A stretch of DNA of 64,000 bases from Kitasatospora sp. NA04385 (GTDB lineage Bacteria > Actinomycetota > Actinomycetes > Streptomycetales > Streptomycetaceae), in assembly GCF_013364235.1 (NCBI RefSeq), contig NZ_CP054919.1, forward strand, positions 2,407,345-2,471,344, in the 5' to 3' direction. The notes under the pieces were generated by a model. That model worked only from the letters and a program-made list of their open reading frames with translations. It was not told the DNA's origin and ran no database searches. Made by a program: the position numbers and the translations under genes. Below, in pieces: positions 8,912 through 18,747 of this stretch; the first letter of the stretch is position 1; every line of letters starts with the position of its first letter.

Positions 8912-8942
8912 GGGCGGGGTCTCCTTCGTTCGGGGGCGGGGG

Positions 8943-10100
8943 TCAGGTGTGGACGGCGGTGCCGTCCGCGCCGATGGCGCCGCGGGTGTAGCGCGGGTGG
9001 ATCAGGCCGACGCAGGTGTACGGCAGGTCGTCGGTCTCCTCGACCGGGACGCCGCGCTGCTCGGCCAGCAGCCGGACGTGGTCGAGGTCGACCCCGGCGC
9101 CGCGGCGGGCCAGGATGCGCCAGGGGACGCGGCGCAGCAGGACCCGGGTGGTCTCGCCGACGCCGGGCTTGACCAGGTTGACGCTGTCGATGCCGTACTC
9201 GGCGCTGATCCGCTCGACGGCGGCCCAGCCCTCCCAGGTGGGGGTGCGGTCGGTGGCGGCGAGCCGGGCGGTCTCGGCGGCGACGGCCCCGGCGACGGCG
9301 GGGAACGCGGCGGCGACGGTGTCGACGAACTGGCGGGAGACGTCGGCGCCGGCCAGTTCGCGGTAGAACTTGGCGCCGTGGAACTCGTCCGGTCCGGTCA
9401 GGTCGGCGCGCAGCACGGTGCGGGAGACCAGGCCGGAGACGGTGGAGTTGAGGCAGGCGGAGGGGATCAGGAAGTCGTCCCGGGTGCCGTAGGTGCGCAC
9501 GCAGCCGCCGGGGTCGGCGAGGACGGCGAGCTCGGGGTCGAAGCCGGTGCCGGCCAGGGCCTGTTCGAGTTCGCGGGTGATGGCGCCCTTGCCCGTCCAG
9601 CCGTCGACGAAGACCACGTCGGCGGCGCGGTGGTGGGCGGCGAGGTGGCGCAGGGCGACCTGGTCGATGCCGCGGCCGCGGACGATGGAGACGGTGTAGT
9701 GCGGCACGTCGAGGCCGTGGGCGTGGGCGAGCCAGCGGCGGATCAGCACGCCGACCGGGGTGCCGGCCCGGGCGAGCGAGGCGAGCACCAGGCCCGGGCC
9801 GCGTTCGCGCAGCAGCGTCTCGGCGACGACGCCGACGGCGGTGGCCAGGCGGGTCGCGGAGGCGTCGAGGGCGGTGTGGAAGAGCTGCTGGTAGGCGGCG
9901 CTGGGCTGGTACTCGACCGGCAGCGACTCGGCGTAGTGGGCGCCGCCGGACTGCACGGCCTCCTCGCGCTCCTCGGTGGGCGCTTCGAGGTGGACGTCGG
10001 AGAGGTCCTTGAGCAGCCAGGTGACGTCGGCGGCCGGGTAGCTGGAGAAGGCCGGCCCGTGCAGCGGGCGGGCGGTGGGCGGGGCGGTGTGTGCGGTCAT
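8943..10100 (-). CDS. StiP/PRTase-like protein of the Ter cluster
   Basis: The protein is 385 aa from ATG 10100 (GAAGG eight bases upstream). ATG 10130 is an alternative that overlaps the preceding stop as ATGA. It matches proteins labelled cysteine protease StiP, which comparative studies reinterpret as phosphoribosyltransferase-like. Visible signs are LASLARAGTPVGVLIRRWL and VVFVDGWTGKGAITREL, the latter resembling a PRPP-binding loop. The C-terminal third (NLVKPGVGETTRVLLRR, YTCVGLIHPRYTRGA) would be the PELOTA-like part. It is followed by the HAD gene after 31 bases. The same frame stays open back to 11564, so in this sequence the upstream PRTase frame would read through into this protein. 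Confidence 0.8.
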   Translation of the reverse strand: MTAHTAPPTARPLHGPAFSSYPAADVTWLLKDLSDVHLEAPTEEREEAVQSGGAHYAESLPVEYQPSAAYQQLFHTALDASATRLATAVGVVAETLLRERGPGLVLASLARAGTPVGVLIRRWLAHAHGLDVPHYTVSIVRGRGIDQVALRHLAAHHRAADVVFVDGWTGKGAITRELEQALAGTGFDPELAVLADPGGCVRTYGTRDDFLIPSACLNSTVSGLVSRTVLRADLTGPDEFHGAKFYRELAGADVSRQFVDTVAAAFPAVAGAVAAETARLAATDRTPTWEGWAAVERISAEYGIDSVNLVKPGVGETTRVLLRRVPWRILARRGAGVDLDHVRLLAEQRGVPVEETDDLPYTCVGLIHPRYTRGAIGADGTAVHT

Positions 10101-10126
10101 GCTGGGTGCCTTCGACGGGTACGGGG

Positions 10127-11450
10127 TCATGCTCGGGCAGCGGAGCGTCGGGCGGGTGGCGCGGGGCGGTACGACGGGAGAACGGCGAGCACCACCCGGT
10201 CGGTGGCGGTGCGCAGGGCGGGCAGCAGGGCGTCGGGGCCGTGGTGCAGGGCGGGGGTGTCGGCGGGGTCGTCGACGACCAGGACGACCGTGTCGAAGCG
10301 GCGGGCGGGGTCGGCGCCGGGGGCGACGTTGTAGGCGTAGCGCTCGGTGGAGCGGTCGGCCGGGTCGTCGTGGGCGGTGAAGGCGAGCCGGGTGCGGATG
10401 GCGTAGCCGGGGTCGTCGAGGGCGAACACCGGGGAGCGGGTGGTGGTGGAGAAGCGCACCTCGGTGTCGGGCCGGGCCCGCTGCAGGGCCTCGGCGAGCC
10501 GGAGCGGGGCGTACATCAGCTCTTCGCAGCCGAGCACCAGCACCCGGCCGGGGCGGGGGCCGACGGCGTCGGCGAGGGCGGTGCCGAGGGCGGGCAGCGC
10601 GGCGTCGAGCCGGCGGCGGTGGGCGGGGGTGAAGCCGTGCCGACCGCCGTCGGGCAGGCCGGCGGGCCAGGGCAGGTCGATCCGGCCAGGGCGCCGGGCG
10701 GCCCGGCGGGGCTGCGGGCGGGGCGGCCTCGATCAGCTCCCGGGCCCGCTCCAGCACGCCCTCGGGCAGGTCGACGCCGCCGGCGGCGGTGGCGACCAGG
10801 TCGAGGCGGGCGCCGAGCTCGGCGGCCGCGGCGTGCAGGCGTTCGCGGTCGGCCGGGGTGCGCAGGTCGACCAGGGCGACGGCGACGTACCGCTCGCGCG
10901 GGTGGGCGGCGTGCAGGGCGCGGATGGTGTTGATCACGGTGGTGCCGGTGGAGAACTCGTCGTCGACCAGCACCAGTGGGCCGTCGCCGGCCAGCAGCAG
11001 CGGGTCCTCGGGGAGCAGCAGGTGGCTGGTGGCGTGCGAGTGCTCCTCCTCGAAGCCGCCGAGCGGGGCGACGCCGGGGACGGGCCGCCGGGTGGAGTGC
11101 AGGTAGGGGGCGTCGAGCCCGTCGGCGACGCTGTGGCCGAGGGCGGTGGCGGTCTCGGCGTAGCCGAGCACGACGGCGCGCGCGGCGTCCCCGGGGCCGA
11201 GCAGCTCGGCGACCCGGCGGCCGAGGTCGAGCCCGGCGCCGTGCACGGTGGCGGGCCGCTGCGGGACGTGCTTGCCCAGCACCTGGGAGACCAGCAGGTG
11301 GGCGCGCTTGGGGTTGACCCGCAGGGCGAGGCCGATCAGCCCGGTCAGTTCGGGCCCGCCGGTGAGGCGCAGGCCGAGCCGGTCGGTGACCCACTGGCCC
11401 GTCCAGGGGTCGGCCCCGACGGTCCCGGGGGCGGTGGTGTCGGCGGTCAT
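10127..11450 (-). CDS. PRTase-TRSP protein of the Ter cluster (frame broken)
   Basis: Start ATG 11450 has AGGAG five bases upstream. The N-terminal PRTase part runs to about 10690 in one frame. It contains a PRPP loop, LVLVDDEFSTGTTVINTIR, and HSHATSHLL. The C-terminal TRSP part is in another frame, from about 10684 to the stop at 10127, starting RIDLPWPAGLPDGGRHGF and containing VLGCEELMYAPLRLAEAL. The two join smoothly as APGRIDLPWP if the A at 10688 (plus strand) is removed, so a single-base insertion is the simplest cause. Intact homologues are one protein of about 440 aa. Whether this is a real mutation or an assembly indel cannot be told here. Confidence 0.75.
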
Positions 11451-11757
11451 CGGGGCTCCTCTCGACGAGCACTTCGGTACGGGCGGTGGGGACGGCACGC
11501 ACGGTGCCGGTGGCGCTGGCGATGCTGGTGGTGCTGTTGGCGCTGGCGATGCTGGTGGTGCCACTGGGACGGACGCGAGCGCACGGGTGTGCGGTTCGGG
11601 TTCGAGCCTACGGGGCGCGCCGAGCCCCCCGGATCACCCGACCGGCCAGGACGGGCGCACCGAGCAGCCGGGAAACCCGCGCCGACCGGCCGACCCGCCC
11701 GTCCACCGATCGGCTGATGCGGCGTCAGGAACGGCCGGGCAGGATGAGCGGACGGGC
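11451..11757. other. spacer between lyase and PRTase genes with a short tandem repeat
   Basis: This is probably the leader of the PRTase-StiP-HAD run. It holds two copies of a 22-bp sequence (GGCGCTGGCGATGCTGGTGG, then TG) at 11512-11533 and 11539-11560, a 27-bp period. No ATP-grasp gene, a usual member of this operon type, is present. Confidence 0.55.
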
Positions 11758-12930
11758 TCAGCCGATGCAGGCGGACAGCAGCTCCGCGAAGGTGACCTCG
11801 GGCCGGGCGACCCCGAACACCTCGGCCCGCAGCAGCACCCGCTCGGCCCAGGCGCGGTGCGGCTTGGCCTCGTTCATCTTGTTGGTGTACGCGGAACGGC
11901 TGACCCCGCCCCCGCCGCGGTGCTGCTGCAGGATGTCCTGCGCGTCGCACAGCTCCTCGTGGGTGACCACGGACAGCGCGTGCACGGCGGCGACGTGGCT
12001 GGGGTGGATGCAGGTCTTGCCGAGCAGCCCGTTGGCCCGGTCGAGTTCGATCTCCCGGATCAGCCCGTCCAGGTCGTGCTCGATCAGCTGCTGGCGGACC
12101 CGGTCGGCGGGCGGGATGACCTCGGTGAACGGGGTGCGGCGCAGCTGGGGCTTGAACATCCGCTCCTGGAGCGGGAAGTACTCCCAGACCGGTCCGGTGA
12201 CGGTGTGCCCGGTGCCGTCGGCCCGGCCGAGCACGTTGACCACGTCCCCGATCACGCTCGCCACCAGGGCGACGTCGTAGGCGGTCAGGTCGGGCGAGCG
12301 GCGCAGCCCGTACGCGGAGCACAGGTCGGTGACGCCGAGCCGGACGGCCAGGACGCGTTCGCGGTGCTTGTCGAGCAGCCGGGCGATGCCGTGCAGCTGC
12401 TCGCGGCGGCTCTCCAGGTGGGCGAGTTCGGGCGACTCCAGCACCGGCATGACGAACAGCCGCTGCCCGGTGCGCTCCTCGGCGCCGGTCAGCGCCTCCA
12501 GGAAGGGCAGCCCGCTGTCCTCGGTGAACTTGGGCACCACGAAGCCGCTGAGCAGGCGCAGCGCGGGGCCGAGCCGCCCGGTCAGGTCGGTGATCTGCTC
12601 GGGGGCCCGGACCCGGACGAACAGCAGCGGCAGTTCGGCGTCGGCGCCCTCCTCGGCGAGCGCGGTGAGCTGGTCCACCAGGTTCCGTTCGGCGCCGTCG
12701 ACCTCGTGGTCGGCGATCGCGTCCTCCAGGCAGAGCACCATGGAGACCACGCCGCGGGCGGCCTGCTTGCGGACGTCCCGGGCCAGGGTGGGCCGGGTGG
12801 CGGGGCTGTAGAGCGTGGCACCGAGGGCGGTGGCGAGGACGGCCGCCTCGCTGTCGCGGTCGAAGGCGGCGGGCTGCTCGTGAAAGAGCCGGCTGCGGAC
12901 GTCGTCCGCGAGATGCCCGAAGTGGCGCAA
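11758..12930 (-). CDS. HpcH/HpaI aldolase/CitE-like lyase of the Ter cluster
   Basis: The 390-aa protein is read from TTG 12930, preceded by GGGAGAG; homologues begin near the same RHFGHL sequence, and longer starts have no ribosome site. Features of CitE-type TIM barrels are YSPATRPTLARD near the start, VVSMVLCLEDAI with the conserved acidic pair, LFVRVRAPEQ with the substrate-binding Arg, FVMPVLESPEL, and GLLGKTCIHPSHVAAVH near the C terminus. It is the first gene of the minus-strand Ter metabolic run and is predicted to make or break a C-C bond in the unknown metabolite. A promoter probably lies in the 335-bp divergent spacer. Confidence 0.85.
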   Translation of the reverse strand: MRHFGHLADDVRSRLFHEQPAAFDRDSEAAVLATALGATLYSPATRPTLARDVRKQAARGVVSMVLCLEDAIADHEVDGAERNLVDQLTALAEEGADAELPLLFVRVRAPEQITDLTGRLGPALRLLSGFVVPKFTEDSGLPFLEALTGAEERTGQRLFVMPVLESPELAHLESRREQLHGIARLLDKHRERVLAVRLGVTDLCSAYGLRRSPDLTAYDVALVASVIGDVVNVLGRADGTGHTVTGPVWEYFPLQERMFKPQLRRTPFTEVIPPADRVRQQLIEHDLDGLIREIELDRANGLLGKTCIHPSHVAAVHALSVVTHEELCDAQDILQQHRGGGGVSRSAYTNKMNEAKPHRAWAERVLLRAEVFGVARPEVTFAELLSACIG

Positions 12931-13265
12931 GGTGCTCTCCCGCTGTGGTCTGGTGGGCCCGCCGGCGGCGGGAACGGCTGCCGCCTCTCCCTCCATGGGA
13001 CGGTCGGCGCGGCCGGAAAGTTCGCCGGTGCGCGGACGCCGTCGCAGGGTGGGGAGCACCCGGGCCGTTGGCCGCTTATCGTACGGGCGGATGACCTCGG
13101 AGAAAGAGTTCGAAACATCGAATTCTCGCAAGATTGTCAGCCCCGTCACCGCACCCGTCACCGACCTCCCCGCCGCGCCCCCCGCCGACCCCGCCGCCAC
13201 CGGGGCGCGCCGACGACGTGCCCCGCGTTGTCCCGGGCCCCCGGCAGGCGGCAGGATGGTGCGCT
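12931..13265. other. divergent spacer between lyase and TerD-PQ genes
   Basis: No gene is seen. The stretch 13081-13140 is AT-richer than its surroundings (TTCGAAACATCGAATTCTCG) and is the likeliest place for promoters on both strands; TTCGAAACATCGAA has partial dyad symmetry. Confidence 0.45.
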
Positions 13266-14414
13266 ATGACGCACGTGATGGCGAAGGGCGCCAACATCCC
13301 GCTGACGGCCGCCGCCGTCCGTGCCGTCCTGCGGTGGACGGATATCCCGGGCATCCCGGACGTGGACGCCTCGGCCCTGCTGCTGACCGCCCACGGCAAG
13401 GTCCGCGACGACTCCGACTTCGTGTTCTACAACCAGCCCCGGCACCCGTCCGGCCTGGTCCGGCACCTGCCCAAGCAGGTCGGGGACGGGACGGTCCGGG
13501 ACGGGCTGGAGATCGACCTGTCCCAACTGCCCGCCGAGGTCGACCGGGTGGTGCTGGCCGGTTCGGCGGAGGGCGGCGCCTTCCCCGCGGTGCCCGACCT
13601 GCGGGTGCTGCTGTTCGACGCGTCCGCGCCCGAAGGGGCCTCCGCGCTGGCCGAGTTCGCGGTGGACGAGGGCGAGCAGGTGACCGCGCTGGTCGCCGCC
13701 GAACTCTACCGCCGGGCCGGCGGCTGGAAGTTCCGCGCGGTCGGCCAGGGCTACGCCAACGGGCTGCTCGCGCTGGCCACCGACTTCGGCATCGCGGTCG
13801 AGGACGAGGACGCCGCCCCGGGCGGCTCCGCGGTCGACCTGACCGACCGCGGCGGCGACCCGCGCGTCCCCGTCCAGGCACCCCAGCCCCAGCAGCCCCA
13901 GCAGCAGCCGCAGCAGCCGCAGCAACAGCCCCAGCCGCAGTCGTTCCCGGTCGACGAGGTCGACGAGGACGACTGGACGATCGCCCCGGCGACGCCCTCG
14001 GCCCCGCAGGCCGCCCCGGCCGCCGAGCCGGCCCGGCCCCCGGCGGCGCCGGTGACCGCCCCGCCGCCCCCGCCCGCGCTGCCGCCGACCATCCACCAGG
14101 ACCGGCAGCCCGGCGGCTACGGCTACCCGCAGCAGCAGCCGGGCTACGGCTACCCGCCGGCCCAGCCCCAGCAGCCCCCGCACCAGCCGGGCGGTTACGG
14201 CTACCCGCAGCCCGCCGCCGCCCCGGGGTACGGCTACCCCCCGGTCCAGCCCCAGGCCCCGCAGCAGGGCCACGGCTACGGCTACCCGCAGCAGCCGGTC
14301 CCGCAGCCGCCGCAGCAGCAACCGCAACCGCAGCCCGCCCAGCAGCAACCGCAGCAGCAGTCCGGCCCGCCGTTCGCGCTGCCGCCGCAGGGCCCGCAGT
14401 TCCAGCCCCGCTAG
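13266..14414 (+). CDS. TerD-domain protein with Pro/Gln-rich GYGYP tail
   Basis: The 382-aa protein starts at ATG 13266, with AGGA about nine bases upstream. Residues 1-180 form a TerD-type calcium-binding domain: [57 protein letters not shown]. The remaining 200 residues are low complexity, rich in Pro, Gln and Ala, with repeated GYGYP units at about 285-340. TerD domains bind Ca2+ and are tied to tellurite and phage stress responses. The tail has no predicted fold and could drive clustering (inference). It is divergent from the lyase gene and convergent with the TerA-like gene. Confidence 0.85.
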   Translation: MTHVMAKGANIPLTAAAVRAVLRWTDIPGIPDVDASALLLTAHGKVRDDSDFVFYNQPRHPSGLVRHLPKQVGDGTVRDGLEIDLSQLPAEVDRVVLAGSAEGGAFPAVPDLRVLLFDASAPEGASALAEFAVDEGEQVTALVAAELYRRAGGWKFRAVGQGYANGLLALATDFGIAVEDEDAAPGGSAVDLTDRGGDPRVPVQAPQPQQPQQQPQQPQQQPQPQSFPVDEVDEDDWTIAPATPSAPQAAPAAEPARPPAAPVTAPPPPPALPPTIHQDRQPGGYGYPQQQPGYGYPPAQPQQPPHQPGGYGYPQPAAAPGYGYPPVQPQAPQQGHGYGYPQQPVPQPPQQQPQPQPAQQQPQQQSGPPFALPPQGPQFQPR

Positions 14415-14439
14415 CCGCCCCCGCCGCCGCCCGGCGCGC

Positions 14440-15183
14440 TCAACTCCCGGGCTCGGCGGGGGTCTTGTACCCGCGCTCCCACTGCATGCCGAAGCCGTAC
14501 AGCCGGTCCAGGTCGGACTGGAAGCCGTGCACGTACCGCACCTCGCGACGGATCGTCAGCTTGCCATCGCCGTCGTTCTCGATCAGCACCACCGCACACG
14601 AACGGGCCGCCGGGGCCCGCTCGTCGAGCTTGATCTCGATCCGCGGGCCGCTCTGCGGGACGATGGTGACCACCGCGTGGGTGCGGTCGAAGGCCGGGGT
14701 GTCGTCGTAGATGTAGACGAAGATCAGCAGCCGCTTGAACTGGTCCTTCTTCTCCAGGTTGACGTGCATGGTCTCGCCGGAGGGCGCGCCCGACACGTCG
14801 TCGCCGGAGAGCTTGATGTAGGGCGGCTTGTTCAGGTCGCCGAAGAGCCGGCCGAGCGGCTGCACCACGCCCCGGGTGCCGTCGGCGAGTTCGTACATGC
14901 AGGCCAGGTCGAGGTCGACGCCGACCGGCGCGGACCCGGCGTTGACCGGCTCCAGCGGGCGCAGGATCCGCGGGTCGAAGAAGCGGCGCAGCGCGCTGCC
15001 CGCGCCGGGCCCCTCGGCGGTGCGGGTCGACCAGTGCAGGTTGATGTACAGGTACCCGGTGGTGGCCGCGGAGCCGGTGATCGCGTGGTGCGGCTGGGAC
15101 TTGGTCAGCGTGACCTTGAACTGCCCAGCGGTGTCGAAGCTGTCGTTCCGGTCCCCCTTCAGGAACTCCCACACCGAGACCAT
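14440..15183 (-). CDS. TerA-like tellurium resistance family protein
   Basis: The protein is 247 aa from ATG 15183, which has GGGAGGA five bases upstream; the longer in-frame ATG at 15201 lacks this. It starts MVSVWEFLKGDRNDSFD, then has two halves with TerD-like features: VGVDLDLACMYEL (acidic, Ca2+-type), RLLIFVYIYDDTPAFD, and AVVLIENDGDGKLTIRREV near the end. Length and layout fit the TerA/TerF-like branch rather than the 191-aa TerD type. It is probably cytoplasmic. Confidence 0.8.
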   Translation of the reverse strand: MVSVWEFLKGDRNDSFDTAGQFKVTLTKSQPHHAITGSAATTGYLYINLHWSTRTAEGPGAGSALRRFFDPRILRPLEPVNAGSAPVGVDLDLACMYELADGTRGVVQPLGRLFGDLNKPPYIKLSGDDVSGAPSGETMHVNLEKKDQFKRLLIFVYIYDDTPAFDRTHAVVTIVPQSGPRIEIKLDERAPAARSCAVVLIENDGDGKLTIRREVRYVHGFQSDLDRLYGFGMQWERGYKTPAEPGS

Positions 15184-15400
15184 CGTGTCCTCCCCCAGCA
15201 CCGGCTATCGTCCTCGCCTCTCCAATACCCACCCGGAGGGCCCTGAGTCAACGTCAGCCCTCCGGCGTGCTCCGCTGGCAGAGGGTTCGTCACTCCCGTA
15301 CGATGCCCGCTCCCCGGACGCGATATCGTCTCTCCGCACAGGTGTACCGTGCGTCACCTCTCTTCCCCCTGCCCTGCGGAAAGCCGAGGCCCTCCCCGCG

Positions 15401-16546
15401 ATGAACCTCTCCTCCATACAGCTGGTCTGGGCCGTGGTAGGCGGTGCAGCCCTGCTGTTCACCGCCATCCTGGTGGCCTTCCTGCGCTTCAAGAACAACA
15501 AGACCGACGATTCGTCGTCCGGTGACTCGTGGGAGCGCAGCGAGGAGCGCCGCCGCCGCAAGGAGGCCATCTACGGCGGCGCCTCCTACGTGCTGCTGTT
15601 CTGCTGCGCCGGCGTGGCCGCCGCGCTGTCGTTCCACGGCCTGGTCGGCTTCGGCCAGCAGAACCTGAACCTGTCCGGCGGCTGGGAGTACCTGGTGCCG
15701 TTCGGCCTGGACGGCGCGGCCATGTTCTGCTCGGTGCTCGCCGTGCGCGAGGCCAGCCACGGTGACGCCGCGCTCGGCTCCCGCATGCTGGTGTGGCTGT
15801 TCGCGGTCGCCTCGGCCTGGTTCAACTGGGTGCACGCGCCGCGCGGCGGCGCGCACGACGGCGCCCCGCAGTTCTTCGCCGGCATGTCGATCTCGGCGGC
15901 CGTGCTGTTCGACCGGGCGCTGAAGCAGACCCGCCGGGCGGCGCTGCGCGAGCAGGGCCTGGTGCCCCGTCCGCTGCCGCAGATCCGGGTGGTGCGCTGG
16001 CTGCGCGCCCCGCGCGAGACCTACGCGGCCTGGTCGCTGATGCTGCTGGAGAACGTCCGCAGCCTGGACGAGGCGGTCGAGGAGGTGCGCGAGGAGCGGC
16101 AGGCCAAGATGGACGCGAAGCTGCGCGCCCGCAGCGCCGACCGCCGCGAGCGGGCCGAGCTGAAGGCCATCGCCCGCCAGGGCGGCGTGCTGGCCCGCGC
16201 CCGGCACGCCCGCCAGGTGCCCGCGCTGGCCGCGGCCGGCAGCGACGCCCCCTCCGCAACGGAGCCTGCCCTAGCCGCCGAGGAGACCACCCTCGACCGG
16301 GTGAGCGCCTCCGCGCTGGAGCCCGCCGCCCTGAACGCCGGCCGCCGCCCCCGCGCCGCCGTCGAGTCGACCACCAGCAGCAGCTCCTCGTCGTCGTCCT
16401 ACTCGTCGAGCAGCTCCTCCTCGTTCTCCTCCGGCTCGCCGTACTCCTCCAGCGTCGACCTGACGATGGACGAGGACACCCTGTCGATGCCGAAGCTGGA
16501 CTCGCTGGAGCGCAAGCTCCGGGCGATCGAGCAGCAGCTCGGCTGA
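15401..16546 (+). CDS. DUF2637 membrane protein with Ser-rich tail
   Basis: The 381-aa protein starts MNLSSIQLVWAVVGGAALLF at ATG 15401. One membrane helix lies at about 9-28 and three more at about 67-165 (SYVLLFCCAGVAAALSFHGL, then two others around WFNWVH), as in DUF2637/Spd-like actinobacterial membrane proteins. A charged helical region follows (EEVREERQAKMDAKLRARSA), then a polyserine stretch near 325-350 and a short C-terminal helix (LDSLERKLRAIEQQLG). Members occur in conjugative plasmids and on chromosomes; the function is unknown. A perfect 17-bp terminator follows. Confidence 0.8.
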   Translation: MNLSSIQLVWAVVGGAALLFTAILVAFLRFKNNKTDDSSSGDSWERSEERRRRKEAIYGGASYVLLFCCAGVAAALSFHGLVGFGQQNLNLSGGWEYLVPFGLDGAAMFCSVLAVREASHGDAALGSRMLVWLFAVASAWFNWVHAPRGGAHDGAPQFFAGMSISAAVLFDRALKQTRRAALREQGLVPRPLPQIRVVRWLRAPRETYAAWSLMLLENVRSLDEAVEEVREERQAKMDAKLRARSADRRERAELKAIARQGGVLARARHARQVPALAAAGSDAPSATEPALAAEETTLDRVSASALEPAALNAGRRPRAAVESTTSSSSSSSSYSSSSSSSFSSGSPYSSSVDLTMDEDTLSMPKLDSLERKLRAIEQQLG

Positions 16547-16569
16547 GCCTGCACCGCTCCCCGTACGGC

Positions 16570-16614
16570 AAGAGCCGCGCCCACCGAGGAACTCCCCCGG
16601 TGGGCGCGGCTCTT
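16570..16614. terminator. bidirectional terminator between DUF2637 and DUF475 genes
   Basis: A perfect 17-bp stem (AAGAGCCGCGCCCACCG and its complement) with an 11-base loop sits between convergent genes and ends in CTT on the plus strand. Confidence 0.85.
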
Positions 16615-16634
16615 CGCGGTGCGGGCCCGGTGCG

Positions 16635-17720
16635 CTAGCTCTCCGCGCCCGCTCCCTCCAGCGCCTGCTGGCGCTTGTTGCGGACCATCGAGGAGGCCAG
16701 GGCCGCGCCGATGAAGGCGACGCCGATCAGGCCGGTGACGATCTCCGGGATGTGGTACTTGATCGAGGCGAGCAGGATCAGCGCCAGCGCGCCGATCGCG
16801 TAGTGCGCGCCGTGCTCCAGGTACACGTAGTCGTCCAGGGTGCCCTTGCGGACCAGGAAGACGGTCAGCGAGCGGATGTACATGGCGCCGATGCCCAGGC
16901 CCAGGGTGATCTGGAAGATGTCCTGGGAGATCGCGAACGCGCCGACCACGCCGTCGAAGGAGAACGAGGCGTCCAGGACCTCCAGGTAGATGAAGAGGAA
17001 GAACGCGGCCTTGCCGCCGACCTGGACGAGCGACTTCCCGCTGCGCTCGGCCTCCTCCTCGGCCTCCTCCTGGGCTTCCAGGCCGGATTCGAAGACCTCG
17101 GAGAGGCCGTTGACGGCGAGGTAGGTGGCGAGGCCGCAGATGCCGGCCAGCAGCACCGTCTCGGCGCGGTCACCGGCGAAGAAGCGGGACGACAGGGCGA
17201 GCACCACCAGGGCGATGACCGAGGAGAGCGCGTCCAGCCTGCCGATCTTCTCCAGCGGCTTCTCCAGCCAGCGCAGCCAGTTGAAGTCCTTCTCCTCGAA
17301 GATGAAGTCGAGGAAGATCATCAGCAGGAAGATGCCGCCGAAGGCCGCGATGGCCGGGTTGGCCATGTCGAGGTACTCGGCGTAGGTGTGGCCGTCGTGG
17401 GTCTTGCCGGAGTCGAGCGCCAGCTCGATGACGGTGCCGGGGCTGAGGTGCGCGGTGAGGCCGACGACCAGCAGCGGGAAGACCAGCCGCATGCCGAAGA
17501 CCGCGATGAGCACGCCGACCGTGAGGAACAGCTTCTGCCAGAAGGCGTTCATCCGCTTGAGGACGGTGGCGTTGACGACGGCGTTGTCGAAGGACAGGGA
17601 GATCTCGAGGATCGAGAGGATCAGGACGACGCCGAATCCTTCGGCCCCCCAGATCAGGCCGGCTGCGATCAGGCCGGCGATCGTGATGGCGAAGGACCAT
17701 CCGAACGTACGGAGGAACAC
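16635..17720 (-). CDS. DUF475/TerC-like integral membrane protein
   Basis: The protein is 361 aa from GTG 17720, with AAAGG upstream; earlier codons give an Arg-rich run not expected in the family. It starts FLRTFGWSFAITIAGLIAAG and has about nine hydrophobic segments. TerC-superfamily acidic motifs are LEISLSFDNAVVNATVLKRM in the first part and FLFIYLEVLDASFSFDGVVG in the second, forming a duplicated acidic membrane motif. TerC-type proteins are linked to metal (Mn2+) efflux and tellurite resistance. The TerD gene lies 56 bases upstream on the same strand and is probably co-transcribed. Confidence 0.88.
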   Translation of the reverse strand: MFLRTFGWSFAITIAGLIAAGLIWGAEGFGVVLILSILEISLSFDNAVVNATVLKRMNAFWQKLFLTVGVLIAVFGMRLVFPLLVVGLTAHLSPGTVIELALDSGKTHDGHTYAEYLDMANPAIAAFGGIFLLMIFLDFIFEEKDFNWLRWLEKPLEKIGRLDALSSVIALVVLALSSRFFAGDRAETVLLAGICGLATYLAVNGLSEVFESGLEAQEEAEEEAERSGKSLVQVGGKAAFFLFIYLEVLDASFSFDGVVGAFAISQDIFQITLGLGIGAMYIRSLTVFLVRKGTLDDYVYLEHGAHYAIGALALILLASIKYHIPEIVTGLIGVAFIGAALASSMVRNKRQQALEGAGAES

Positions 17721-17776
17721 GGGGTCAGTTACCTTTCTGGCTGCCGGAATCGACCCGTTCCGGACTTGGCTTGCTG

Positions 17777-18352
17777 TTACTGGACGTTGACGCCGAAGTC
17801 GAGCGCGATGCCGCGCAGGCCGGAGGCGTAGCCCTGGCCGACGGCGCGGAACTTCCACTCGCCCTGGTAGCGGTAGAGCTCGCCGAAGATCATGGCGGTC
17901 TCGCTGGACGCGTCCTCGGAGAGGTCGTAGCGGGCGATCTCGCTGCCGTCGGCCAGGTTGACCACCCGGATGTAGGCGTTGGAGACCTGGCCGAAGCTCT
18001 GCAGCCGGGCGTCGGCGTCGTAGATGGAGACGGCGAAGACGACCTTGTCGATCTGCACCGGCACCAGGTCGAGGTGCACCTGCACCACCTCGTCGTCGCC
18101 GTCACCGTCGCCGGTGAGGTTGTCGCCCTGGTGCTCGACCGAACCCTCGGGGCTGCGCAGGTTGTTGTAGAACACGAAGTACTCGTCGCCGATGACCCGG
18201 CCGCCGGAGCACAGCAGCGCGCTGGCGTCCAGGTCGAAGGGCGCGCCGGTGGTCGACCGGGCGTCCCAGCCGAGGCCGATCTGCACCTGCGTCAGGTTCG
18301 GTGCGGCCTTGGTCAGCGAGACGTTCCCGCCCTTGGCGAGGGTGACGGACAT
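17777..18352 (-). CDS. TerD-family stress protein (copy 1)
   Basis: The protein is 191 aa from ATG 18352, with AGGAAG three bases upstream. It has the classical TerD sequence: [63 protein letters not shown] (Ca2+-binding acidic loop), [36 protein letters not shown]. Length equals the family norm. It is about 80% identical to the second TerD at 21230-21805, with the kinase gene between them. Family proteins bind calcium and accompany tellurite, oxidative and phage stress. Confidence 0.93.
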   Translation of the reverse strand: MSVTLAKGGNVSLTKAAPNLTQVQIGLGWDARSTTGAPFDLDASALLCSGGRVIGDEYFVFYNNLRSPEGSVEHQGDNLTGDGDGDDEVVQVHLDLVPVQIDKVVFAVSIYDADARLQSFGQVSNAYIRVVNLADGSEIARYDLSEDASSETAMIFGELYRYQGEWKFRAVGQGYASGLRGIALDFGVNVQ

Positions 18353-18747
18353 CGACTTCCTCCCAGCTCCCGTCTCCGGGGCTCCCGGGGTGCGCATCGG
18401 TGGACTGCCGCCGGCCGCCCGGGAGGGCCGACGGGGCGCGTCCGGCGGACGCACCCCAAGAGATCTACGCCCCCGGACGGCCGTGCAGTGCTGCACACCC
18501 GACTGAACTTCCTGAACTCCGCGGTGGAACCGGCCCGGTCACCCCGCCCGGCGGCTTCGGAGCCGCCCCGCGCGCACCCCGGCCGGTGTGCGGATCGTGG
18601 CCGAATCTATCAAGCGCGCACCGCCCCTCCCGCTGTCCCGCGGACCCGGCGCGGACCGGCCGGACCCGGCCGGTACGCTGCCGGGACCGCCGGACGAACC
18701 ATCGCGCGGCACCACGTACACGGACGAACAGAGGGAGCACGGTAGCG
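18353..18747. other. divergent spacer between terD and the kinase gene
   Basis: This 395-bp stretch has no gene I can support. It must carry promoters for TerD and the kinase. I see no strong operator-like dyad. Confidence 0.4.
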
